Shown here: positions 42,066 through 50,302 of the stretch, piece after piece
Layout of the letters: each line of letters begins with the position of its first letter
How positions within the stretch are numbered: position 1 is the stretch's first letter
Source of the DNA: an uncultured Eubacteriales bacterium
GTDB lineage: Bacteria; Bacillota; Clostridia; Oscillospirales; Acutalibacteraceae
NCBI GenBank assembly: GCA_934454845.1
Contig: CAKSGV010000012.1
Span: forward strand, 1 to 57,468
Direction: 5' to 3'
Length of the DNA stretch: 57,468 nucleotides
Translations under genes and position numbers: made by a program
Notes under the pieces: generated by a model
Seen by the model: the letters and a program-made list of their open reading frames with translations, nothing else
Database searches by the model: none
What the model was told of the DNA's origin: nothing

Positions 42066-42192
42066 ATTTTTTACCTCCGTTTTTTGACTGCTTATCTGAC
42101 TGCGTTAAAATCGGGTAAACAGTTAATATGCATATTTTTTAAAAATAAGCAGCTAAAAGTTTGTGAAAAATTCCGAAATCAAAAATTTAGGG
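42066..42192. other. Upstream region of the recombinase gene
   Basis: About 130 nt of AT-rich DNA. No consensus promoter is obvious for the recombinase on the minus strand. Confidence 0.4.
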
Positions 42193-42221
42193 TTGAAAAA
42201 ATTATTTGTTTATGATAAAAT
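42193..42221 (+). promoter_or_regulatory. Outward-facing promoter in the putative invertible segment
   Basis: TTGAAA (42193-42198), 17 nt, TAAAAT (42216-42221), pointing to the right inverted repeat and three terminators. After inversion it would point through IRL toward the SipW operon 60 bp away. Confidence 0.6.
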
Positions 42222-42255
42222 TTAAAACAAAGTAATGAAAAATCCGATTTGATTT

Positions 42256-42274
42256 AGTGCCGAACTCTGCGAAA
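42256..42274 (-). repeat. Right 19-bp inverted repeat (IRR) of the putative invertible segment
   Basis: Reverse complement of 40868-40886. In the present orientation it forms the left arm of an AGTGCCGAAC/GTTCGGCACT terminator, so transcripts from the promoter at 42193 should stop here. Confidence 0.75.
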
Positions 42275-42294
42275 GTTCGGCACTTTTTGCATAA
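42257..42294 (+). terminator. Terminator formed over IRR
   Basis: AGTGCCGAAC (42256-42265) and GTTCGGCACT (42275-42284) followed by TTTTTGC on the plus strand. One arm lies outside the repeat, so the terminator would be broken by inversion. Confidence 0.7.
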
Positions 42295-42299
42295 AAAAT

Positions 42300-42335
42300 G
42301 CCCCGCTGCGAATTTTTTTCGCAGCGGGGCCTAAA
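42300..42335 (-). terminator. Second terminator downstream of tRNA-Ala
   Basis: GCCCCGCTGCG (42300-42310) and CGCAGCGGGGC (42320-42330), then ATTTTTTAT on the minus strand. Confidence 0.85.
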
Positions 42336-42340
42336 TAACA

Positions 42341-42383
42341 AAAAAAGGCACTCTGTTTTTTATAAAAACAGAGTGCCTTTTTT
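42341..42383 (-). terminator. First terminator downstream of tRNA-Ala
   Basis: AAAAAAGGCACTCTGTTTTT and its complement form a stem of about 20 bp directly after the tRNA. Confidence 0.9.
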
Positions 42384-42397
42384 CGCTTAATGCGGCG

Positions 42398-42473
42398 TGG
42401 TGGAGACGAAGAGGATCGAACTCTCGACCTTACGGATGCGAACCGTACGCTCTCCCAGCTGAGCTACGCCCCC
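42398..42473 (-). tRNA. tRNA-Ala (anticodon CGC)
   Basis: A 76-nt cloverleaf with encoded CCA. The acceptor GGGGGCG pairs with CGTCTCC (two G-U pairs), D arm AGCTCAGCTGGGAGAGC, anticodon stem TACGG/CCGTA with loop TTCGCAT, T arm with GTTCGATCC. The codon read is GCG. A set of terminators follows. No att repeat of this tRNA is seen near the recombinase gene. Confidence 0.95.
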
Positions 42474-42549
42474 GGATATATGCCGCGGATAAGCTGAATT
42501 AAAAATATTTTAATACTTTTTTTGATATTTGTCAAGAAAAACAGAAAAA

Positions 42550-44076
42550 TCAATCGTCCCAATATTTCCTGTCAAGACTTCTAAACCTAATGGCCGACAA
42601 AATATGCTTTTTCTCTATTACCTCTTTGCCGTCAAGGTCCGCTATTGTTCTTGCAACCTTTAATATTCTATCATAAGCTCTGGCGGAAAGACCGAGATTA
42701 TCAAAGCTTAAGCTTAAATATTTTGACGCGTCGTCAGTCATAATACATACTTCTCTGAGCAGTGACGGAGTTATTCTCGCATTGCAGGGAATACCTGTGC
42801 CCTTATATCGCTCGTTTTGAATAAAACGCGCTTTATTTACCCTCTCACGGATCTCTGCGGAGGTTTCGCCTTTAGAGCTTTTCGCAAGCGACTGATAATC
42901 TACCGGCGGAACTTCGACATGGATATCAAGCCTGTCAAGCATAGGGCCGGAAATTCGGTTTAAATACTTTCTTACCATATTCGGCGAGCAGGAGCAATGC
43001 TTTGTGGGGTGGCCATAATACCCGCAGGGGCAGGGATTCATCGCCGCAACGAGCGTTATAGCGCTCGGATATGTAATTGACGCATGGACCCTCGATACGG
43101 TTATCACCCCGTCTTCAAGGGGCTGGCGGAGCGCCTCCATAGCGTCTCTTTTAAACTCGGGGAGCTCGTCTAAAAACAAAACTCCGTTATGCGCGAGCGA
43201 TACCTCGCCGGGTTTGGGCACAGAGCCGCCGCCGATAAGACCGGCTGACGATACCGTGTGGTGAGGAGCTCTGAACGGGCGGCAGGTAATGATAGGCTCG
43301 TCCTTTTTAAGAATACCTGCTACAGAGTGAATTTTAGTGGTTTCGATAGACTCTTCAAAGGTCATTTCCGGCAGAATTGACGGCAATCTTTTAGCGAGCA
43401 TACTTTTACCGCTTCCGGGAGGGCCGATAAGCAAAATATTATGCCCTCCTGCCGCCGCAACCTCTAAAGCCTTTTTGGCTAAGATCTGACCTTTAACATC
43501 GGAAAAATCAAGCAACGATTCGCTTGACGGCGCAGTGGCAATTTTGAACTGCTCTTTTTCAATAGGTAAAACATTTGTAAGATGATCGAAAAGCTGCTTG
43601 ATATTTTTAACGGCATAGACGTTTATTCCGTCGATCGCCGCCGCCTCGCAGGCGTTATACTCGGGTACAAAAACATTTTTAACGCCGCTTTGCTTTGCCG
43701 TGATCACCATAGCAAGCACGCCGTTTACCTTTCTTACTTCACCGCTTAAAGAGACCTCGCCTATAAAAACGGAGTCATCATCAGGCAAAACAAGCTGTTT
43801 TGACGCGGAAAGAATAGCGATAAGCACGGGAAGATCGTAGACCGCTCCCTCTTTTTTCATATCCGCAGGAGCTAAATTTACTGTGATCCTGCCTGTAGGA
43901 AATTTAAAGCCGCAGTTCTTCACAGCCGCTCTTACCCTATCGCGGGATTCCTTAACTGCCGCGTCAGGCAAGCCGACTATATCAAAAGACGGCAGACCGC
44001 CCGAAATATCCGCCTCAACTTCGATCATATATGAATCAATACCGAAAATTCCGATACTTTTAACCTTTGAAAACAT
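42550..44076 (-). CDS. comM: YifB/ComM-family Mg-chelatase-like AAA+ helicase
   Basis: 508 residues. An N-terminal Lon-protease-like domain (GLPSFDIVGLPDAAVKESRDRVRAAVKNCGF) precedes the AAA+ core with Walker A LLIGPPGSGKSMLAKRLPS, Walker B GVLFLDELPEF, HHTVSSAGLIGGG and a C-terminal cysteine motif (MNPCPCGYYGHPTKHCSCS). ComM is a branch-migration helicase that helps integrate transformed DNA; the protein is common outside competent bacteria too. Length is normal. It is monocistronic here. Confidence 0.95.
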   Translation of the reverse strand: MFSKVKSIGIFGIDSYMIEVEADISGGLPSFDIVGLPDAAVKESRDRVRAAVKNCGFKFPTGRITVNLAPADMKKEGAVYDLPVLIAILSASKQLVLPDDDSVFIGEVSLSGEVRKVNGVLAMVITAKQSGVKNVFVPEYNACEAAAIDGINVYAVKNIKQLFDHLTNVLPIEKEQFKIATAPSSESLLDFSDVKGQILAKKALEVAAAGGHNILLIGPPGSGKSMLAKRLPSILPEMTFEESIETTKIHSVAGILKKDEPIITCRPFRAPHHTVSSAGLIGGGSVPKPGEVSLAHNGVLFLDELPEFKRDAMEALRQPLEDGVITVSRVHASITYPSAITLVAAMNPCPCGYYGHPTKHCSCSPNMVRKYLNRISGPMLDRLDIHVEVPPVDYQSLAKSSKGETSAEIRERVNKARFIQNERYKGTGIPCNARITPSLLREVCIMTDDASKYLSLSFDNLGLSARAYDRILKVARTIADLDGKEVIEKKHILSAIRFRSLDRKYWDD

Positions 44077-44098
44077 ATCCTATCCCCTAACAACTATA

Positions 44099-44282
44099 CA
44101 TTATAACATAAAAAAACAAAGGCTTTGAGCCTTTGTAAGGCGACAGCCGCGTCGCACCGCAGTGCGACTGTTTTATCGTTTCAATGAATTTATACGAAAA
44201 TCTCCGATTTTCTTAATGCCGCAAGGCATTTCGACAGCGTTTTACCGCTGTCGGTATGAATTCATTATAACATAAAAAAATA
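44099..44282. repeat. Multi-hairpin repeat element between comM and the zinc-ribbon gene
   Basis: A 17-bp direct repeat CATTATAACATAAAAAA (44099-44115 and 44263-44279) flanks five palindromes: ACAAAGGC/GCCTTTGT (44116-44136), GTCGCA/TGCGAC (44151-44168), GAAAATC/GATTTTC (44196-44212), AATGCC/GGCATT (44215-44230) and CGACAGCG/CGCTGTCG (44232-44253). The last three lie inside a 13-bp outer stem (44183-44195 with 44254-44266, one mismatch), giving a compact cloverleaf-like fold. Confidence 0.7.
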
Positions 44283-44361
44283 AATTATACAATTTAATTT
44301 AATGCTTTCTTAATAATTTACGGATATAATTTAGTATATAAAAAAATCACGGAGGTATATT

Positions 44362-44769
44362 ATGGGCTTTCGATACAAACTTTATCAGTTTATGCAAGGC
44401 AGATACGGTGTGGATACTTTCTTTTACTGCCTTGTAGGTATATCGGTAGTTCTTGCCGTAATAAACAGTTTTTTAAGACTCATAGTTCTTCAGCTGATAA
44501 TTTATGCATTGATGATCTATGCGATTTTCCGCTTTCTTTCAAGAAATATAAACGCGAGAGCGGCGGAAAACAGAAAAGTAAGAAAAATTCTTTTCTTCGT
44601 TTCTGATAAAATAAAGCAAAAAAGAGCAAGAAGTGCGGATACCTCGCACATTTATAAGAAGTGCCCGCACTGCAGAGTGACTTTAAAACTGCCCAGACGA
44701 AAAGGCAAGCATACGACCGTCTGCCCCAAATGCGGAAAAGAATTCACCGTAAGAGTTTATAAAGAATGA
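44362..44769 (+). CDS. Membrane protein with C-terminal zinc ribbon
   Basis: 135 residues. An N-terminal part with two closely spaced hydrophobic segments (FYCLVGISVVLAVINSF, then IVLQLIIYALMIYAIFRFL) is followed by a basic linker and a zinc ribbon (YKKCPHCRVTLKLP..CPKCGKEFTVRV). GGAGGT precedes the start. Similar small zinc-ribbon membrane proteins are widespread in Clostridia; the function is unknown. Confidence 0.75.
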   Translation: MGFRYKLYQFMQGRYGVDTFFYCLVGISVVLAVINSFLRLIVLQLIIYALMIYAIFRFLSRNINARAAENRKVRKILFFVSDKIKQKRARSADTSHIYKKCPHCRVTLKLPRRKGKHTTVCPKCGKEFTVRVYKE

Positions 44770-44773
44770 ATTT

Positions 44774-44808
44774 AAGGCTTCTCACATTTATGAGAAGCCT
44801 TTATTTTC
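44774..44808. terminator. Terminator between convergent genes
   Basis: AAGGCTTCTCA (44774-44784) and TGAGAAGCCTT (44791-44801), then TATTTT. Confidence 0.85.
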
Positions 44809-46555
44809 AGGATATTTTAGCTTTTTTCTTTTTAAATATAAAGAAACCGCCCACACCAGCGCCTGCAATTAAAACAACAGCGATCACAATAAATATCCAA
44901 ATATGATTTGAATCTTTTGCTTTTGAATCTTTAATATCAGCGGATTTGGTTTCCTTTTCATCAAGCTTGCATATTGCATAGTTGCTGAAATGACTTAATT
45001 TTGCGCTTATGGTGTTTTCAGCCTCGTTTACAGTCGATTCAAGCTTTTCATAATTTCCGTCTTCGGTTATATAATATATCGCTATATTTTTACCGAATCC
45101 CTCCGGTATTTTAAATGTAACGGTAACTTCGTTTTTCGGCTGTATTTTTGCTCCGTTTAAATACGCGGTTATATCATAAAGCTTAAATTCTTTGCAGATA
45201 TCCTTTAATATGTTCTTTACAGACTCATAAGCAGGATCTTCTTTTTTTATCTCTTCTATCTTTATTTCGCTTCCCTTTTCGAATGTACCTTCGTTTGCTT
45301 CAAACAGTGTTCCTGTTGCTTCATCCTTTACCGAGCAGGGTATTACTTCGCTTGTGGTCTGACCGCAGCGTTTGCACTTACCCTCTTTAAGTCCTGTTTC
45401 GCTTATAGTGGGTTCTTTTATTACGGTCGGGTTTTCGAAGTCGTGACCTAAAGCAGGAGTGTTTCTTGTTTCGGCTGCACCGCATACGGTACATTTTCTT
45501 TCCTGCAAGCCGCCGTTTGTGCAATCGGGAGCTTTGGTATCCGACCATTCGGAAAACTTATGACCTAAAGGTTTTATGCTCTGTGAGGCAGTCTGACCGC
45601 AGCGGGTGCATTTACCTGATTCGGTACCCTGTTCTGTACAGGTAGGTTTCTTTGTTACAGTGGGGTTTGAAAAACTGTGTCCTAAAGCGTTTGTTGCTCT
45701 TGTTTCGGTATGACCGCATTTTGAGCAGCTGCGCTTTTCTTCTCCCTGTGTTGTACAGCCTGCGGCTTTACTCGTTTTCCAATCGTTAAAACTATGGCCT
45801 GTTGCAGGGATAGAAGCAGTTTCTGTCTTTTTGCATACGGAGCATTCTCTTATTTGAGTACCCTGCGTTGTGCAGCCGGGTTTAACTTTTACTTCATAGT
45901 TTCCCCAGCTATGGTTATTGGTTTTAGCTATAGTTTCGTCTTTTTCTGCTTTGCAGGCGGTACATTCAAAGTGTTTTACTCCTGTTTCTTTACAGGTAGA
46001 CTGTTTTGTCACCTTGCCGCTGTTCCAGGTATGGTTGGTTATTTCTTCATATCCGCACTCGGAGCATACGCGTTTATGTGTAGTATCGTTTACTTTTATG
46101 TAAGAGCCGAAAGTGTGAGAAACAGATGTAATATTTAGAATTTTTGTTGCAGAGGAAGAAGAATTATCTGCCAAAGTAACATTAACACTTATTTGCTGAT
46201 CTAAGCTTGAATCTTCTTTTGCCTTTACAGTAAATCTGAAAAAAGCACCGTTTAAGTCGACATCTTTACCAAAGGAAAGCGCGCCTTTATTTTTTGAAAG
46301 ATCGAAATAATTAAGAGGTGCTTCGTTTTTTATAAACTCGCCTGATATTACTTCAAGCTTATCCCCTACGGTTAAAGCGATTGATCCTCCAGAGCAATTC
46401 TGTGCTCCGCTTAGATTTACGGTATAAGTAACATTATTTCCTAAGGTGACGGAGCCGTTTCCGGAAATACTTATACTTATATTTGCGGCAGAAGCAGTAA
46501 TTGCAAAAGAAAATAATAAGCAAAACACTGTTAGCAGCGATATTATTTTTTTCAT
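44807..46555 (-). CDS. Cell-surface protein: cohesin-like domain, CxxC repeats, membrane anchor
   Basis: 582 residues with a signal peptide (IISLLTVFCLLFSFAITASAA). Residues about 25-150 (LGNNVTYTVNLSGAQNCSGGSIALTVGDKLEVISGEF...AFFRFTVKAKED) have the jelly-roll pattern of cohesin/CBM-type domains. Five or more CxxC repeats follow (ECTACKAEKDETIAKTNNHSW, ECSVCKKTETASIPATGHSF, KCTRCGQTAS). An Ig-like stretch and a C-terminal helix (IWIFIVIAVVLIAGAGVGGFFIF) with KKKK anchor it. The dockerin-bearing gene lies immediately upstream, on the same strand. Cohesin identity is inferred from pattern. Confidence 0.7.
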   Translation of the reverse strand: MKKIISLLTVFCLLFSFAITASAANISISISGNGSVTLGNNVTYTVNLSGAQNCSGGSIALTVGDKLEVISGEFIKNEAPLNYFDLSKNKGALSFGKDVDLNGAFFRFTVKAKEDSSLDQQISVNVTLADNSSSSATKILNITSVSHTFGSYIKVNDTTHKRVCSECGYEEITNHTWNSGKVTKQSTCKETGVKHFECTACKAEKDETIAKTNNHSWGNYEVKVKPGCTTQGTQIRECSVCKKTETASIPATGHSFNDWKTSKAAGCTTQGEEKRSCSKCGHTETRATNALGHSFSNPTVTKKPTCTEQGTESGKCTRCGQTASQSIKPLGHKFSEWSDTKAPDCTNGGLQERKCTVCGAAETRNTPALGHDFENPTVIKEPTISETGLKEGKCKRCGQTTSEVIPCSVKDEATGTLFEANEGTFEKGSEIKIEEIKKEDPAYESVKNILKDICKEFKLYDITAYLNGAKIQPKNEVTVTFKIPEGFGKNIAIYYITEDGNYEKLESTVNEAENTISAKLSHFSNYAICKLDEKETKSADIKDSKAKDSNHIWIFIVIAVVLIAGAGVGGFFIFKKKKAKIS

Positions 46556-46572
46556 ATTTTATAAACCCCTTT

Positions 46573-48576
46573 TTATTTTATAGGATAATCTTCCGGGAAA
46601 TAACAATACATAAGAAGATATATGGCGTCCTTATCGGATATTACCCCGTCGTCGTTAAAATCGCAGGATTGATTAACAGGATAATCTTCCGGAAAGTAGC
46701 TATACATCAACAAATGTATTGCATCTTTATCTGTTATTCTTTCGTCGCCGTCTATATTGCCTTTTTCAACATCAAAATCATATCCTAATAATTCGAAATC
46801 TTTATCAAATCTCATATATGCAATTTTCTTTGATCCGTCTTTATAATAGAATTCTTTTTCAACATAAACGGTATTGTTAAAAATTTTTTTACTGCCTATA
46901 TTTGAAAATTCATAACTTGCCGCATCTGGAATATCTGCTATTTGAAATTTGTTTTCAGGTATACTTATTGCTTTTTTATTCAAAGTATTACTTTTTAGTT
47001 TTCTATTGTTTAAGTAAAAATTGCAGTAACTGTTTTCTCCATTTTCCCAACTATAACAGTCTAAATAAAGGATTCCAAAGTCTGTAAAGAAGGTCATACT
47101 ATCCTGTGTGGACTTACAAGACCACGGAGTCCCCCCTCCATAACCGTCGAAAAAACCAATTTTTTCGATTTTCGAAGAAAACTTTTTACCATTTTTATCT
47201 GTAAAACTAAATTTCGGATTTAAAGTAAAAAAATCTTCTATTGAGATTTCTTTCCAAGTATTTTCTTTAACGGTTACAGGACACTCAAATTCCTGATTAA
47301 ATGCAAAAAGTTTTACGGATTTTTGACTACTTGAGTTAAAATAATCAGTATTCATTACTGCAAAATACTCTTTGAGCTTACTTGAAAATATAAAATTAAG
47401 ATTAAGATATTCATCAGGCAATTCTGTTACTTTGATGTCTTCAAAACTGCTATCTGAAAAGTTAAGCCTGATTACAGCCCCTCGCAAATCAAAACATTCA
47501 CCTATGATATATTCCGTTTTATCCGGATTAGAAATCAATTCAATATTTGTAACCTGAATCCTATCTTCATTTTTTAATACTTTAACATTGTAAGTTGTTT
47601 TCAATTTTCCTAAAGAAGCTTCTATTGAATAGCTCTTTTCCTCTTCAAAAGGCGTTTCAAATTGTTTTCTACTGTCATAATCAACATTAAAAGTTTTTCC
47701 GTTTAAAGTAATATTTAAACCGTGACCATGATTATTAAGATCAATTTTTTCTCCCGAATCAAGCTCTACTGTCCCCGATTTAGGAAAATAGCTATAAAAT
47801 TGTTCCGTCGAAGATTTTGTGATTTCAATATCATCAATATGTAATGATTTAAAGGGACTTTTAAGAACTTTTAAATTATAACTTGACTTTATATCTAAAA
47901 TTTCGCAATTTATCTTATAACTTTCTCCGGCTTTGAGAGAATTAAAATCTATTTGATTATTATCCACTTTCAATTCATACTCTCTGTCACCGATAATAAC
48001 AGAATTTTCATACGAAGGACTACTATCTGATGATAAAACAGTTCCGTCGTTTAATGTAACTTTACAACGGGGAGAATACCATTGCTCTGAATTTCCGTTT
48101 TCATCATAATAATTCAGTCCTTCATAAACAAAAACATCCTCAATTTTTATTTCTTTTATCGGGTTTTTAATAATTTTAACATTTACATTGTTTTCAATTC
48201 CCTCATAGTTTACTTTTAATTTGTAGGTATTTCCTGCAATCCAGTGATTGGTTTCCTGCTTTTTTAAATCCGATTCATCTATATTCGCACAATCGTATTT
48301 CTTTTCTCCGTCTTTATAAGAAGCTATACATTTGATATCAGAATTATGAATATCTTTAAAATAATAAAAAAATCCACCTGTTTTTGTTCCATTTGTATTT
48401 TCTATAATAGTGACATCAGGAACTTCTAAAGAAACAATCGGATTATCTTTTTCACCAATATATCTATTACTTTCTAAAGCATAAATATTTTGCGCATTTT
48501 CAGCAAAAACCGAAAGAGGAAACAAAGATATAATTAATAATAAAACTAAAATTAAAGAAATCACTTTTTTTGACAT
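46573..48576 (-). CDS. Secreted multidomain protein with C-terminal dockerin
   Basis: 667 residues. Signal peptide VISLILVLLLIISLFPLSVFA. The body is made of several bacterial Ig-like repeats (NYEGIENNVNVKIIKNPIKEIKIEDVFVYEG, KGKLKTTYNVKVLK). The last 60 residues are a type I dockerin: GNIDGDERITDKDAIHLLMYSYFPED and CDFNDDGVISDKDAIYLLMYCYFPED, two Ca-binding loops with the D-x-N/D-D-G pattern. The adjacent gene encodes a cohesin-like anchored protein 17 nt downstream, so the pair could form a surface complex. No catalytic domain is evident. Confidence 0.85.
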   Translation of the reverse strand: MSKKVISLILVLLLIISLFPLSVFAENAQNIYALESNRYIGEKDNPIVSLEVPDVTIIENTNGTKTGGFFYYFKDIHNSDIKCIASYKDGEKKYDCANIDESDLKKQETNHWIAGNTYKLKVNYEGIENNVNVKIIKNPIKEIKIEDVFVYEGLNYYDENGNSEQWYSPRCKVTLNDGTVLSSDSSPSYENSVIIGDREYELKVDNNQIDFNSLKAGESYKINCEILDIKSSYNLKVLKSPFKSLHIDDIEITKSSTEQFYSYFPKSGTVELDSGEKIDLNNHGHGLNITLNGKTFNVDYDSRKQFETPFEEEKSYSIEASLGKLKTTYNVKVLKNEDRIQVTNIELISNPDKTEYIIGECFDLRGAVIRLNFSDSSFEDIKVTELPDEYLNLNFIFSSKLKEYFAVMNTDYFNSSSQKSVKLFAFNQEFECPVTVKENTWKEISIEDFFTLNPKFSFTDKNGKKFSSKIEKIGFFDGYGGGTPWSCKSTQDSMTFFTDFGILYLDCYSWENGENSYCNFYLNNRKLKSNTLNKKAISIPENKFQIADIPDAASYEFSNIGSKKIFNNTVYVEKEFYYKDGSKKIAYMRFDKDFELLGYDFDVEKGNIDGDERITDKDAIHLLMYSYFPEDYPVNQSCDFNDDGVISDKDAIYLLMYCYFPEDYPIK

Positions 48577-48590
48577 AATAAAACAACTCC

Positions 48591-48950
48591 TTAAAATTTT
48601 CTTATACTTTTTATTTCGATTATCTCTTTTTTGAATCTGACAAGATAATCTAAAAATTCTACAAAATTATTTTCTTTTAATTTCAAGCACGAATAACATT
48701 CCCAGTGATTTTCAGGCTGATACGGTCCGAATGCTTGAACTAAAAGTTTTCTTAAAATCTTCTCAACTTCTGAAATTTGCATTTCGCATTCAAAATAAAA
48801 AGCCTTTACAAGAGAAATATCTATGTTTTTATGCTCGCTTTTAATTTGAGAAATCAATTTTTCTATAGTTTGTTCTTTCCGCACTGAAACCGAATATTTT
48901 GTTTTTTCAAACTCTTCCGTACTTAAAATTGCTATTATTCCTTTTTCCAT
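48591..48950 (-). CDS. Uncharacterised 119-residue protein
   Basis: A mostly helical soluble protein with AAAGGAGAG before its start. Contains one pair of cysteines (WECYSCLKLKENNF). First gene of the unit that includes the dockerin protein, 14 nt upstream. It is divergent from the XRE regulator gene, with the palindrome at 49024-49046 in between. No family is recognised. Confidence 0.55.
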   Translation of the reverse strand: MEKGIIAILSTEEFEKTKYSVSVRKEQTIEKLISQIKSEHKNIDISLVKAFYFECEMQISEVEKILRKLLVQAFGPYQPENHWECYSCLKLKENNFVEFLDYLVRFKKEIIEIKSIRKF

Positions 48951-49023
48951 TTAAAATCTCTCCTTTCTGAATTTTTACAAAATTTAACAGCTTTCCTCCC
49001 CTTTTATCTAAATCTATTTATGA

Positions 49024-49046
49024 TTTTAGCGGATTTTTCGCTAAAA
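49024..49046. promoter_or_regulatory. Candidate operator of the XRE regulator
   Basis: TTTTAGCG-7 nt-CGCTAAAA is a perfect palindrome in the divergent promoter region; a half site TAGCGAAAA follows at 49052. Confidence 0.55.
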
Positions 49047-49116
49047 GTCAATAGCGAAAAACTTTCTAAATTATAATTGAGTAAATAAATCAAATTATAA
49101 TTTCGGGAGGTTTTTT

Positions 49117-49335
49117 ATGGCTTATTATAAAAGAATCCGTGATTTAAGAGAAGACAATGATCTAACGCAAACGCAGCTCGGAAAAATTCTTTCGTGCAGT
49201 CAAAGAGTATACAGTAATTATGAGCGCGGTGATATCGATATTCCGACTGCAACGCTTATTAAAATTGCAAACTATTATAATGTATCCTTAGATTTTCTTC
49301 TAAACAGAACCGATAACCCTAAAATGAATATATAA
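49117..49335 (+). CDS. XRE-family HTH regulator
   Basis: A 72-residue protein made of a single helix-turn-helix domain (IRDLREDNDLTQTQLGKILSCSQRVYSNYERGDIDIPTATLIKIANYY) with GGAGG before the start. It is divergent from the 119-residue gene and dockerin unit. The palindrome between them is a good candidate binding site, so it may repress or tune both directions. Confidence 0.85.
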   Translation: MAYYKRIRDLREDNDLTQTQLGKILSCSQRVYSNYERGDIDIPTATLIKIANYYNVSLDFLLNRTDNPKMNI

Positions 49336-49372
49336 TCCCCCGCCGAATTTAATTCGGCGGGGGATTTTTTCA
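49332..49372. terminator. Terminator after the XRE gene
   Basis: AATCCCCCGCCGAA pairs with TTCGGCGGGGGATT, followed by TTTTT; it faces both neighbours. Confidence 0.85.
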
Positions 49373-49991
49373 GCTCTGTGAGCTTTCGGTGCTTTGTGAA
49401 GATTTTTGCTTCTTTGAAGACTGTGAAGAATTTCCGTTTTCATCAGGCTTCTTATCTGGCTTTTTATCAGGTCTGCTGTTTGTATCAGAGTTTCCTGTTT
49501 GATTTTCATTCGAAGAATCGGGCTTTTCGGGCGGCTGTGTGCCGTTATCCGACGGTTTGTTTCCGCTCGGCTGTTCGCCGTTTGCGTCGGGAGCGGTGGC
49601 ATTACCCGGAACATTTCCGCCCGGAGCATTGCCGTTCGGAGCAGCTGCGCCCATACCTTTTGACTCGCCGTAAATAAGGCTGTCAAGAGTAACTGACTTT
49701 GAAAGATTACCCGAAACTATCGTGTAAGTTCCGCCCTTTACTATCGACGGTGCGGAAACAACCACATTTATATATTTCTTTGCGGGAGTAAAGCTTACTA
49801 TCTCGTTTGAAGAAGAGTCCTTTAAGACCACTGCGCTTTGCGACTGTGAATCAAGGTCTACCATTATACTTCCCTGTGTGGAATCGCTGCCGAAGTTCAT
49901 CGCCATTACGCTTGAGCCTGTTGCAACGAATATTCAGCCTGTTATTTTAGCAGTGCCGTCATAATCAAAAGCGCCGTTGCCGTCGTTTACA
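49370..49991 (-). pseudogene. Carbohydrate-binding (DUF4353-like) protein, C-terminal part with nonsense codon
   Basis: The continuous frame from 49906 encodes FGSDSTQGSIMVDLDSQSQSAV...ISFTPAKKYINVVVSAP and a long low-complexity tail. Reading upstream in the same frame gives DGNGAFDYDGTAKITG, then TGA (49934-49936), then IFVATGSSVMAMNFG. The intact family sequence reads across this position, so TGA looks like a mutation. The region before 49991 is cut off at a join with the kinase fragment, so most of the gene is lost. Confidence 0.75.
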
Positions 49992-50010
49992 GGACCGCGA
50001 AAAGCCTTTT

Positions 50011-50217
50011 ATGACGAGATACTTTGTTTTAAATTATGAGTTAAACGGTAATTTATCTTCATCAAATCTCGATAATATCGCGGCGGTAACGGAAAGCGAA
50101 ACGGGCGGATTCGGAATAGGGCTTTCAATAGAAAAAAGCATTACGGAAAGTCACAAAGGAAAAATATATGCAAAAAGCCCTTACGGATATTCGGTAAGTT
50201 TTACGGCAGAGCTTTAA
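50011..50217 (+). pseudogene. C-terminal fragment of a sensor histidine kinase
   Basis: 68 codons ending with ETGGFGIGLSIEKSITESHKGKIYAKSPYGYSVSFTAEL, the G2 box and last strands of a HATPase_c domain. The rest of the kinase is absent and there is no ribosome site, so it is a remnant next to the decayed carbohydrate-binding gene. Confidence 0.75.
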
Positions 50218-50219
50218 AA

Positions 50220-50258
50220 AATAACCGCGGAAATTAAAATTCCGCGGTTATTTTTATG
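50220..50258 (+). terminator. Terminator after the kinase remnant
   Basis: ATAACCGCGGA and TCCGCGGTTAT, then TTTTTATGG. Confidence 0.85.
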
Positions 50259-50302
50259 GTATTTTTTATGTTAAATATTATGTTTAAAAGTTTCAAAAAT
50301 GC

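Noticed and set aside
42398..42473. tRNA-Ala as attachment site of the recombinase at 40956-42065
   Set aside because: No copy of the tRNA 3' end was found near the recombinase gene, whereas a perfect 19-bp inverted repeat flanks it, which fits inversion better.
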